Part shown: piece by piece, positions 34,630 to 42,313 of the stretch
Layout: the number at the start of each line of letters is the position of its first letter
Numbering within the stretch: the first letter of the stretch is position 1
Notes under the pieces: generated by a model
Told to the model about the DNA's origin: nothing
The model's input: the letters and a program-made list of their open reading frames with translations, nothing else
Databases searched by the model: none
Made by a program: the position numbers and the translations under genes
Assembly: GCF_036178845.1 (NCBI RefSeq)
Contig: NZ_CP108070.1
Span: forward strand, 4,402,001-4,466,000
Reading direction: 5' to 3'
Length of the DNA: 64,000 nucleotides
Origin: Streptomyces sp. NBC_00271
GTDB lineage: Bacteria > Actinomycetota > Actinomycetes > Streptomycetales > Streptomycetaceae

Positions 34630-36245
34630 ACGAGGCCCTGCCCGACGTCCCGGAGGTCCGCGTCGTCGGGCTTCCGCAGCTCACGTCGGGCTTCGACCTG
34701 GTTGAGCGGCTCGATCTGCCCATGCACCTCAAGGTGCACGGGCCGCTCGAGCCGATGGGCGGTGAACAGCTCGCGGGCCTCGCCGAGGCGATCGGTCTGA
34801 AGGGCCGCGGCGGCGCGGGCTTCCCCTTCGCCAAGAAACTGCGCTCGGTCGCCGAGTCGGCCATCAGCAAGGGCATCCGACCCGTCGTGGTCGTCAATGG
34901 AAGTGAGGACGAACCGGCCTGCCGCAAGGACACGGTGCTCATCAACCGTGCCCCACACCTCATCCTGGACGGCGCCCTGCTCGCCGCGGAGGCCATGGGT
35001 GCCCGCACCCTGGTCATCGGGGTGACCCGCGAGTCGACCCAGCGGTCCATGGAGGCCGCGCTGGCCGAGCGCGGCCTCAGCGACCGGCGCGGATCGCCGC
35101 TCCGCGCGCGCGTGCAGCGCAATCCGGTGCGGATGGTGACCGGAGCGGCCGCTTCGCTCATCCGCTCCATCGACGGCGGCCCGGCCATCCCGCCGGGCCG
35201 CAAGATCAGCGCGTCGCAGAGCGGTGTCGGCGGCGCGCCCACCCTGCTGTCGAACGCCGAGACGTACGCGCAGCTGGCCATCGCCGCCCGTATCGGCCCC
35301 GACCGCTACCGCAACACCGGTCTGTACGACGAGCCCGGCACCGTCATGCTCACCATCTCCGGGGCGGTCGCCCGCCCCATGGTGATCGAGGTCCCCACCG
35401 GCGTGCCGCTGCGTTACGTGCTCCAGCTGGCCGGCGCCCCGCCGATGCCGCAGGGCGTACTGACCGGCGGCTACCACGGCAAGTGGCTGGACGCGGCGAC
35501 GGTCAACGAGGCGATCGTCTCGCGCAACTCCCTGGACGCGGTGGGCGGCGCGCTCGGCGCCGGCGCGATCCTCCCGATCACCCAGGAGACCTGCCCGCTG
35601 GGCGAGTCCCTCCGGGTGGCCCAGTGGCTGGCGGAGGAGAGCGCGGGACAGTGCGGTCCCTGCTACCTCGGCCTGCCCGCCGCGGCGCGCGGCCTGGAGG
35701 ACATCCTCAACGGCGGCGGACCGGCCGCCCTGGAGGCCGTGAAGCAGGTCGCCAAGGCCGTGAAGAGACGCGGCGCCTGCTCGCACCCCGACGGCTCGGC
35801 AATGTTCATCGAGTCGACCATCAAGGCCTTCACGGACGACCTGGCCGCCCATGTCCTCGGCAATGGCTGCGGAAGGCCCGTGGAGGGCGTTCTGCCGCTC
35901 TTCGAGGGCGGCCAGCTGCCCACCGGCATCCCCGGCGGCCAGGCGGTCGAGGAGGCCGGCCCCAGCCGCCAGAAGATCTACGTCGACTGGACACTGTGCC
36001 GCGGTCACGGCCTGTGCGCGGACATCCTGCCCGAGGTCTTCGAACTGGGCGCCGACGGCTTCCCCACCGTCGCGCAGGCCCAGGTGCCCCGGTACGCGGA
36101 GGCGAAGGCGCTGCGGGCCGTACGCCGCTGCCCGGCGCTCGCCCTGCGCATCGAGGAGGACACCCGCTCCTCCGCCCCGGCACGCAACAACCTTCCGGTC
36201 CTCTCCCAGCGCCGTGGTCGTCGGGCGCTCGGCAGCGGCCGCTGA
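34626..36245 (+). CDS. NuoF-like flavoprotein fused to a ferredoxin domain (539 aa)
   Basis: GRGGAGFPFAKK (about 59-70) is the FMN/NADH-binding loop of NuoF/HoxF. An SLBB-like region follows (GAVARPMVIEVPTGVPLRYV) and an iron-sulphur binding part with AGQCGPCYLG and a later Cys (RRGACSHPDG), then a C-terminal ferredoxin domain (about 455-520: VDWTLCRGHGLCADILPEVF ... RRCPAL) with three Cys, so a [3Fe-4S]-type cluster is likely. The fusion can take electrons from NAD(P)H or a ferredoxin partner to the cytochrome b-like membrane protein encoded upstream. Direction and substrate are inferred. Confidence 0.85.
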   Translation: MNEALPDVPEVRVVGLPQLTSGFDLVERLDLPMHLKVHGPLEPMGGEQLAGLAEAIGLKGRGGAGFPFAKKLRSVAESAISKGIRPVVVVNGSEDEPACRKDTVLINRAPHLILDGALLAAEAMGARTLVIGVTRESTQRSMEAALAERGLSDRRGSPLRARVQRNPVRMVTGAAASLIRSIDGGPAIPPGRKISASQSGVGGAPTLLSNAETYAQLAIAARIGPDRYRNTGLYDEPGTVMLTISGAVARPMVIEVPTGVPLRYVLQLAGAPPMPQGVLTGGYHGKWLDAATVNEAIVSRNSLDAVGGALGAGAILPITQETCPLGESLRVAQWLAEESAGQCGPCYLGLPAAARGLEDILNGGGPAALEAVKQVAKAVKRRGACSHPDGSAMFIESTIKAFTDDLAAHVLGNGCGRPVEGVLPLFEGGQLPTGIPGGQAVEEAGPSRQKIYVDWTLCRGHGLCADILPEVFELGADGFPTVAQAQVPRYAEAKALRAVRRCPALALRIEEDTRSSAPARNNLPVLSQRRGRRALGSGR

Positions 36246-36252
36246 ACACGAC

Positions 36253-36287
36253 GAAGGCGGGTCACCCTGATTGGGTGACCCGCCTTC
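36253..36287. terminator. Bidirectional terminator between NuoF-like gene and tRNA-Ala
   Basis: Perfect 15-bp arms (GAAGGCGGGTCACCC and complement) with a 5-base loop; it can end both the plus-strand operon and the minus-strand tRNA transcript. Confidence 0.9.
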
Positions 36288-36295
36288 AATATGTG

Positions 36296-36368
36296 TGGAG
36301 CTAAGGAGAATTGAACTCCTGACCTCCTGCATGCCATGCAGGCGCTCTACCAACTGAGCTATAGCCCC
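36296..36368 (-). tRNA. tRNA-Ala (anticodon GGC)
   Basis: Seventy-three bases fold as a full cloverleaf on the minus strand: acceptor GGGGCTA/TAGCTCC, D-arm GCTC..GAGC, anticodon stem CCTGC/GCAGG with loop ATGGCAT giving GGC, T-arm AGGAG/CTCCT with TTCAATT loop, discriminator A. CCA is not encoded. Identical to the copy at 40784-40856. Confidence 0.97.
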
Positions 36369-36503
36369 TTGTGGCCATGCGGCGAAGCCGCATATCGACC
36401 GTGTCGCCCGGTTTCCCCGGCGGCGACGCCAACATTACACGGTCCTCCCCGTGGACCACCAAATCGATTCCGCGCCGTGCGGACAATGCGGACATGAGGG
36501 ATA

Positions 36504-37748
36504 GTGTCGGCCTTCGTGACCGTGATCGCGCTCCCCCGTGTCCGCCGCCGTGCGCCCGTCGCCCTGGGGGCGTGCCTGTTGTCCTTCGCCGCCTTCTGGT
36601 GGGCACAGCGGGCCGCGCACGTGTCGATGATCGACCTGATGGTGTACCGGGCGGAGGGTGAGACCGTCCGCGCGGGCGGCGACCTCTACGCGCTGCGTAC
36701 GACCGAGGCCCATCTGCCGACCACCTACCCGCCGTTCGCGGCGCTGCTGTTCACGCCGCTGACGCTGCTGGACGCGTCGACCATGCGGGCTCTCGCGACG
36801 GCCGGAAATCTGGCCCTTCTTGTGGTGTTCGTGGCCCTCTCGCTACGGCTCGTCGACCACGCGCGCGTGGAGGGTGTCTGGTGGGCGTCCGCGGCGGCCG
36901 TGTGGTGCGAGCCGGTGTGGACGACCGTGCGGTACGGGCAGATCAATCTGCTGCTCGGCGTGCTGGTGCTGTGGGACCTGACGCGGCGGCCCTGGCACCG
37001 GTGGGCCGGAGTGGGCATCGGGCTCGCGGCGGCGATCAAGCTGACACCGGCGCTCTTCGCGGTGTTCCTGCTGGTCACCGGTGTCGCGGCCTACGCACGG
37101 CGGGGCTCCGCAGGCCCCTGGCTGCGGCACGCGCGCGGGGCGGCCGTCGCGTTCGCCGGGGCAACCCTGCTGGCGGCCTCCGCCCTGCCCTACGACTCAT
37201 GGCGCTTCTGGAGCCGCATGGTCTTCGAGACGGGTCGGGTCGGGCTCGTGGAGGACACCGCGAACCAGTCGCTGCGCGGGGTACTGGCCCGGCTGCTGCA
37301 CACCACCCAGCCAGGCCTCTGGTGGGTCGCCGCGGCGGCCGTGGCAGGCTCCCTGGGCCTCGGTGTCGCCGTGGCGGCGGAGCTGCGCGGGCGGCGCGCC
37401 TGGGCGGTGGCCGCCTGCGCGGTCACGGCGCTGCTGATCAGTCCGGTGTCGTGGTCGCACCACTGGGTGTGGTGCGTGCCGATGGTGCTGATCCTCGGCA
37501 CGCGCGGCAGGGCGGCCACCGTCGGCTCGGCACAGGTGACCGCCGTCAGTACGGCACTGGTGACCGCCGCGGGTACGTCGCTGGTCTTCTGCTCGTACGC
37601 GCTGTGGTGGGTGCCACACGGCCCGGGACGGCTCGAACTGCAACAGACGGGCGCCCAGTTGACCTTGTCGGCCCTCTACGAAGGAGCCGGTCTCGTCTTC
37701 CTGACCCTGATCGGGGTCAGGCTGTGGCGAACGTGTAGAACCGTTTGA
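36504..37748 (+). CDS. GT87-family polyprenyl-phosphate-mannose-type glycosyltransferase (414 aa)
   Basis: GTG at 36504 follows GAGGG. About ten membrane helices and the early motif DLMVYRAEG (about 44-52), then YPPFAALLFTPL and YGQINLLLGVLVLWDLTRRP, match DUF2029/GT87 enzymes such as actinobacterial mannosyltransferases that use polyprenyl-phosphate sugars outside the membrane. Asp in DLMVY is the probable catalytic residue. The specific acceptor is unknown. Its end overlaps a convergent small gene by 32 bases. Confidence 0.85.
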   Translation: MSAFVTVIALPRVRRRAPVALGACLLSFAAFWWAQRAAHVSMIDLMVYRAEGETVRAGGDLYALRTTEAHLPTTYPPFAALLFTPLTLLDASTMRALATAGNLALLVVFVALSLRLVDHARVEGVWWASAAAVWCEPVWTTVRYGQINLLLGVLVLWDLTRRPWHRWAGVGIGLAAAIKLTPALFAVFLLVTGVAAYARRGSAGPWLRHARGAAVAFAGATLLAASALPYDSWRFWSRMVFETGRVGLVEDTANQSLRGVLARLLHTTQPGLWWVAAAAVAGSLGLGVAVAAELRGRRAWAVAACAVTALLISPVSWSHHWVWCVPMVLILGTRGRAATVGSAQVTAVSTALVTAAGTSLVFCSYALWWVPHGPGRLELQQTGAQLTLSALYEGAGLVFLTLIGVRLWRTCRTV

Positions 37749-37950
37749 GCGTGCAGTGCTCGTCGAGGAGCCGGCCGTAGATCGGCTCGCCCTCCAGCTC
37801 GCGGTACGTCTCGATCGGGTCGCCTTTTATGATCAGCGCCCGCGCGCACTCCTCGCACCAGTACTGGTAGTCGTGGTTGACCGGCTCCATGTCGCGGACG
37901 ATCGGCGTACCACTGCCGCACCAATCGCACTTCCGCCTGTGTGCACCCAT
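37717..37950 (-). CDS. Small zinc-ribbon protein (77 aa)
   Basis: ATG at 37950. CDWCGSG and WCEECAR form a CxxC...CxxC zinc site, with a basic N-terminus. It starts three bases after the stop of the neighbouring zinc-ribbon gene, so they form a two-gene operon. The 3' end overlaps the convergent GT87 gene. Conserved in Streptomyces as far as I recall; function unknown. Confidence 0.75.
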   Translation of the reverse strand: MGAHRRKCDWCGSGTPIVRDMEPVNHDYQYWCEECARALIIKGDPIETYRELEGEPIYGRLLDEHCTLKRFYTFATA

Positions 37951-37953
37951 CGA

Positions 37954-38127
37954 TCAGCTCCAGCTGTGGCCGCAGGCCGTGCACACGTAGGAGATCCCGC
38001 CGTTGTCGCCGAGGACCTGGGCGACGTGGACCGATCCGCAGGAAGGACAGCCGAGGAGAGTGGCTCTTCTACGTGTCTGTGCCACATCGAGGAGATCGTC
38101 GACCTCCTCGAGGATGCTCGCAGGCAT
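37954..38127 (-). CDS. Small zinc-ribbon protein (57 aa)
   Basis: ATG at 38127 with GGAGGGAGAAG upstream. An N-terminal acidic helix (PASILEEVDDLLDVAQTRRR) precedes a CPSCG...CTACGH zinc ribbon, like the C-terminal ribbon of TFIIS or DksA-type proteins. Operon with the 77-residue zinc-ribbon gene. An RNA-polymerase or nucleic-acid partner is only a guess. Confidence 0.75.
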   Translation of the reverse strand: MPASILEEVDDLLDVAQTRRRATLLGCPSCGSVHVAQVLGDNGGISYVCTACGHSWS

Positions 38128-38196
38128 CGCTTCTCCCTCCCGTCGGGCCGCGCCCCCTTCCGGCCGTTTGATTCTGCCACGGCCGGAGCAATACGG

Positions 38197-39666
38197 TCAG
38201 CGACGCCTTCGTACCAGTCCGGACACAGCACCCGACGTGGCCGTCGCGGCCAGCGCATACGTGCACATGAGGAGCGCGTCCGCAGAGGTATACGCCCCCG
38301 GAGCCCCAAGTGACTCAAGTCGGTTCAAGAAGAGTGTGCCGAAGGCCGCGACACCGATCAGCTGACCGAGCTGGGCGACCGTCGCGAGCAGTCCACTGGC
38401 GTCCGCCGCGTCCTCGGGCCGCACCGTGGCCAGAGCCCTGGTCAGCGTGGGGCTGAAGCCCAGCGCCAGACCGGTCCCCATGCCCGCGAACGCCACGTAC
38501 AGCCAGAAACCGCCGTCGCCCCCGCCCTTCAGCACGGCTCCGACGCCGGCCACTGAAACGGCGGCGATGGCGAAGCCAACCGGGATCAGGACACCTCGCA
38601 GAGCGGCCGGCCAGTCGCGCCAGGTCAGACCGACCAGGCCGAACACCACCGCGGTCGGCGCGACGGTGAGCCCGGCGCGCAGCGCGCTGTACCCGAGGCC
38701 GCCCTGAACGTGCAGGGTCAGAGTGAACAGGAAACCCGCGTTGACCGCCATCACCGCGAGCAGGCGGAAGACCGCGAGGCCCATGCCGGGGTGGCGCAGC
38801 ACCCGGGGTGAAATCAGCGGTGCTCCACCCCGCCGGGCGAGCCGGGACTCGTACAGACAGAAAAGGGTGAAGAGGATCGCGGCCGCGCCGAGCGACAGCC
38901 AGGACCACAGCGGCCAGCCCTCCTCCTGACCGAGCACGAGCGGCACGGTGAGCAGCGACACGGCGGCGCCGAGCAGGACGAGGCCCGGCAGGTCGAGGCC
39001 GCGTGAGCGCTCCACGGCTCCGGGGACGTCCCGGGGCAGGACGCGGTGGCCGACGGCCAGGAGTACGAGGCCCACGGGCACGTTGACCAGGAACACCGGC
39101 CGCCAGCCGGTGCCGAACAGGTCGGCGCTGATCAGGACGCCACCCAGCACCTGTCCGGCCGCGGCTCCCGTCGCGACGACGGCGGAGTACGCGCCGAGGG
39201 CACGGGCCCGGGCCTCGCCGGTGAAGTGGCGCTGGATCAGGCTGAGCACCTGCGGGATCATCACGGCCGCACCGGCGCCCTGCACCAGCCGGAAGGCGAT
39301 CAACTCCCCGGTTCCCCGGGCGAGTCCGCATGCCAGCGAGGACGCGGTGAACAGCGCGAGCCCGGCGAGGTGGACACGGCGGTGGCCGAGCAGGTCGCCG
39401 AGGCGCGCGCCGGTGATCAGCAGTACGGCGTACGCGATGGAGTATCCGGCGACCACCAACTGCATTCCAGCGCCGGTCGCGTGGAGTTCGGAACCGATCG
39501 TGGGCACGGCGACGTTCACGATGAAAACGTCGAGCAGTGCCATGAACTGGGCTGTGAGCACGACCGCGAGCAGCCGTCCGGGGCGATTGTCAGTGCCGGG
39601 GGCTTTACTGGTCGCAGGACTTGAATCCGCTGCGGGACCTGGGCCCGCGGGGGTTGTCGTCGTCAT
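38197..39666 (-). CDS. MFS drug-exporter (DHA2-type, 14-TM), 489 aa
   Basis: The start at 39666 gives a short Thr/Pro-rich tail before TM1 (LLAVVLTAQFMALLDVFIVN with the D-x-x-x-x-N motif C-like VNVAVPTIG). GARLGDLLGHRR is motif A. About 14 membrane helices. The gene is divergent from an XRE regulator with a short spacer, the usual layout for a regulator controlling its exporter. The transported compound cannot be told from sequence. Confidence 0.92.
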   Translation of the reverse strand: MTTTTPAGPGPAADSSPATSKAPGTDNRPGRLLAVVLTAQFMALLDVFIVNVAVPTIGSELHATGAGMQLVVAGYSIAYAVLLITGARLGDLLGHRRVHLAGLALFTASSLACGLARGTGELIAFRLVQGAGAAVMIPQVLSLIQRHFTGEARARALGAYSAVVATGAAAGQVLGGVLISADLFGTGWRPVFLVNVPVGLVLLAVGHRVLPRDVPGAVERSRGLDLPGLVLLGAAVSLLTVPLVLGQEEGWPLWSWLSLGAAAILFTLFCLYESRLARRGGAPLISPRVLRHPGMGLAVFRLLAVMAVNAGFLFTLTLHVQGGLGYSALRAGLTVAPTAVVFGLVGLTWRDWPAALRGVLIPVGFAIAAVSVAGVGAVLKGGGDGGFWLYVAFAGMGTGLALGFSPTLTRALATVRPEDAADASGLLATVAQLGQLIGVAAFGTLFLNRLESLGAPGAYTSADALLMCTYALAATATSGAVSGLVRRRR

Positions 39667-39714
39667 GGCTCCGAGCCTGGCGGCGGCCGGATACGGGTGC
39701 CGAGAGCCCGCCGA

Positions 39715-39731
39715 TGCTGGTACTGACAGCA
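39715..39731. promoter_or_regulatory. Candidate operator between exporter and XRE gene
   Basis: TGCTG and CAGCA form a 17-bp inverted repeat with a 7-bp centre in the 119-bp divergent promoter region. Likely target of the adjacent regulator; weakly supported. Confidence 0.35.
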
Positions 39732-39785
39732 CCTGGCAGCGGACGGGTTCGGCGCGCACGATGGAAGACGGGGGAAGTGAAGCCG

Positions 39786-40703
39786 ATGAACACGACACAG
39801 CGTCGCAGGCCGGAGCTGGCCGGCTTTCTGCGCGGCCGGCGGGCACGGGTGACACCCGCCGACGTCGGGATGCCCCCGGGCTTGCGACGCCGCACGCCGG
39901 GTCTGCGCCGCGAAGAGGTCGCGCAGCTCTCCGGGGTCGGTGTGACCTGGTACACATGGCTGGAGCAGGGCCGCCCCATCAACGCCTCTCCTCAGGTCCT
40001 GGATGCGGTGGCACGCACCCTGCGCCTGGATCAGACCGAGCGGGAGCACCTGTACCACCTGGCCGAAGTGCCCTACGAGTCCGAGCCGGAGCTCCCCGCG
40101 CAGACCGTGAGCGCGGAGATCCAGGGCATCATCGACGCCCTCGATCCGCGCCCTGCGGCGGTCTACAACTCGCGGTACGACATCCTGGCCGCCAACCCCC
40201 CTTACCGCGACCTGTTCTTCGTGCCGCAGACGCTCGACATCGGCGTTCCCAACGTGCTGTGGACCCTGTTCACCGTGCCCGAGCCCGGCTGCCCCGTGGT
40301 GTTCCGGGACAGCGAACTGCCGTTGATGGTGGCGACGCTGCGCTCCGCGTACGGCAGACATGTCGGCGAGCCCGCCTGGGAGGACTACATACGCGGGCTG
40401 TCGGCCGCCAGCCCGCGCTTCGCGGAGTTGTGGGCGGGCGGGGACGTCCTCCCGCCGGGACCGCGTGTGAAGACGTTCCGCCATGAGGCGGTGGGCGAAC
40501 TGCGGATGACCTCGGTGTCGCTGTCCATCGACGGGATGCCGGAGTGCCGGATCGTCGCCTACACCCCGGACGACGAGAGGGCGCGCAAGGGGCTGGCGGT
40601 TCTGCGCGAGCGACGGGAGCGGTTGTGGCCACCGTCACTCGCGGCCGCCACGGCATCCCTGGGACCGATGTCGCCCATGTCACCGACAACCTGGGGGACA
40701 TGA
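39786..40703 (+). CDS. XRE-family regulator with MmyB-like ligand-binding domain (305 aa)
   Basis: ATG at 39786 follows GGGGGAAG. The HTH covers about residues 12-80 (RRRTPGLRREEVAQLSGVGV then TWYTWLEQGR). The C-terminal domain (about 105-280; RYDILAANPPYRDLFF, VKTFRHEAVGELRM) resembles the PAS-like MmyB ligand-binding domain (PF17765). Such proteins repress or activate a divergent exporter in response to a small molecule; here the exporter is the 38197-39666 MFS protein. Confidence 0.88.
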   Translation: MNTTQRRRPELAGFLRGRRARVTPADVGMPPGLRRRTPGLRREEVAQLSGVGVTWYTWLEQGRPINASPQVLDAVARTLRLDQTEREHLYHLAEVPYESEPELPAQTVSAEIQGIIDALDPRPAAVYNSRYDILAANPPYRDLFFVPQTLDIGVPNVLWTLFTVPEPGCPVVFRDSELPLMVATLRSAYGRHVGEPAWEDYIRGLSAASPRFAELWAGGDVLPPGPRVKTFRHEAVGELRMTSVSLSIDGMPECRIVAYTPDDERARKGLAVLRERRERLWPPSLAAATASLGPMSPMSPTTWGT

Positions 40704-40734
40704 AAAAATCCCGCCCCTCGAAAGGAACGGGATT
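40703..40734 (-). terminator. Intrinsic terminator of the second tRNA-Ala
   Basis: On the minus strand AATCCCG pairs with CGGGATT (40707-40734, one internal mismatch region), followed by a run of six T. It lies downstream of the tRNA gene at 40784 and overlaps the end of the convergent XRE gene. Confidence 0.75.
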
Positions 40735-40783
40735 CTCATCACTGATCTGTGCTGATCTTTGACAACTCAAGAGAGTTGATCTG

Positions 40784-40856
40784 TGGAGCTAAGGAGAATT
40801 GAACTCCTGACCTCCTGCATGCCATGCAGGCGCTCTACCAACTGAGCTATAGCCCC
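40784..40856 (-). tRNA. tRNA-Ala (anticodon GGC), second identical copy
   Basis: Identical in all 73 bases to the copy at 36296-36368, same strand, with a few more identical flanking bases (about 80 bp shared in all). Cloverleaf as described there. Confidence 0.97.
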
Positions 40857-40963
40857 TTGTGTTCTTCCCGCCCGGCGGGGCGAACAAGAAGAACTTTAGC
40901 CTGCGACCTGCCAGAAAGTGAAATCCGGTCCCGCCCGGCCCCCGGGGCCGGACAGGGGGCCGC

Positions 40964-41701
40964 TCAGTCGTCGTCGCCGAGCACCGGCTCCGGCAGTGTG
41001 CCGGCGTTGTGCTCGAGCAGCCGCCAGCCCCGTGCGCCCTCTCCGAGGACGGACCAGCAGCAGTTGGAGAGGCCGCCCAGGCTCTCCCAGTGCCGGGACT
41101 CCAGGCCGAGCAGGCGCCCGATGGTGGTGCGGATGGTGCCGCCGTGGCTGACGACCACGAGGGTGCCGTCCTCGGGGAGCTTGTCGGCGTGGCGCAGCAC
41201 CACGGGGGCGGCGCGGTCGGCGACCTCGGTCTCCAGTTCGCCGCCGCCGCGGCGCACCGGCTCACCACGCTTCCAGGCGGCGTACTCGTCGCCGTACTGG
41301 GTGATGATCTCCTCGTGCGTCAGGCCCTGCCAGACGCCCGCGTAGGTCTCGCGGAGGCCCTCGTCGTGGATGACGCCGATGCCGGTGAGCGTGGACAGCT
41401 CGGCGGCCGTGTTCGCGGCGCGCTGGAGGTCCGAGGCGACGATCACGTCGGGCTTCAGCGAGGCGAGCAGCCGGGCGGCACGGCGGGCCTGGCCGATGCC
41501 CGTCTCGGTGAGCTCGACGTCCGTGGTGCCCTGGAAGCGGCGATCCACGTTCCAGGAGGTCTGGCCGTGCCGCCACAGGATGACGCGGCGACCGCGACCT
41601 GGCTTCTCCCCGGCCTCGACGCCCGCGACGGTCGGCTGTCGCTGCGCCTGGTCGTCACCCGTGGCGGATGCCCTGGCCGCCTCGGCGCCCGCCGCGGTCA
41701 C
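40964..41701 (-). CDS. Histidine phosphatase (phosphoglycerate-mutase-like), 245 aa
   Basis: RHGQTSWN with catalytic His (about residues 44-51) and SHGGTIR (about 185-191) are the two-His signature; GVWQGLTHEEI holds the proton-donor Glu region. GTG at 41701 overlaps the rsfS stop. The first ~38 residues are low-complexity. Family members act on phosphoglycerates, sugar phosphates or nucleotides; the substrate here is not known. Co-transcribed with rsfS and nadD, as is common in actinobacteria. Confidence 0.9.
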   Translation of the reverse strand: MTAAGAEAARASATGDDQAQRQPTVAGVEAGEKPGRGRRVILWRHGQTSWNVDRRFQGTTDVELTETGIGQARRAARLLASLKPDVIVASDLQRAANTAAELSTLTGIGVIHDEGLRETYAGVWQGLTHEEIITQYGDEYAAWKRGEPVRRGGGELETEVADRAAPVVLRHADKLPEDGTLVVVSHGGTIRTTIGRLLGLESRHWESLGGLSNCCWSVLGEGARGWRLLEHNAGTLPEPVLGDDD

Positions 41702-42141
41702 CGCAGCTCCCCGTATTCGACGGAGTCCTCCTCGGCCTGCAGCTTGGCGTGCTCGGCGGCCTTGCCGCGGGTGGCCTTGGCGTCGGCGGGCAGGTCAAGC
41801 TCCGGGCAGTCCTTCCACAGCCGCTCCAGAGCGTAGAAGACACGCTCCTCGCTGTGCTGCACGTGCACCACGATGTCGACGTAGTCGAGCAGTACCCAGC
41901 GGGCCTCGCGGTCGCCCTCGCGGCGCACCGGCTTGACTCCGAGCTCCTTGTTCAGCCGCTCCTCGATCTCGTCGACGATCGACTTGACCTGGCGGTCGTT
42001 GGGGGCGGACGCCAGCAGGAAGGCGTCGGTGATCGAGAGAACGTCGCTGACGTCGTAGGCGATGATGTCGTGCGCGAGCTTGTCTGCGGCCGCCTGCGCG
42101 GCGGTGGTGATGAGCTCGATGGAGCGGTCCGTGGCGGTCAC
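41698..42141 (-). CDS. rsfS: Ribosomal silencing factor RsfS
   Basis: The 147-residue protein matches the Iojap/RsfS family (DKLAHDIIAYDVSDVLSITD, FLLASAPNDRQVKSIVDEIE, WVLLDYVDIVVHVQ). RsfS binds L14 on the 50S subunit and blocks subunit joining under nutrient limitation. GTG start at 42141 with GGAAAG upstream. Encoded in the nadD-LCP-rsfS order. Confidence 0.95.
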   Translation of the reverse strand: MTATDRSIELITTAAQAAADKLAHDIIAYDVSDVLSITDAFLLASAPNDRQVKSIVDEIEERLNKELGVKPVRREGDREARWVLLDYVDIVVHVQHSEERVFYALERLWKDCPELDLPADAKATRGKAAEHAKLQAEEDSVEYGELR

Positions 42142-42313
42142 TACGCGGCTTTCCGTCGGCGGTCAGTAATGACTCAAGGGTCTCACGGACCGCCGACGGC
42201 GCCCCACGCGTTTCCGTGGCCACGTCCCGGGGACCCCGGGACGTGGCGCCGACCGCTCCGGAGGGTCACCCGCGACCACTCCTCGCGATCGTCCAGTGGA
42301 GTGGTCACCGTGA

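Noticed and set aside
36296..40856. tRNA-Ala genes as attachment sites of the large element
   Set aside because: The element's integrase is of the serine type and its junction is clearly inside comEA, about 9.5 kb away.
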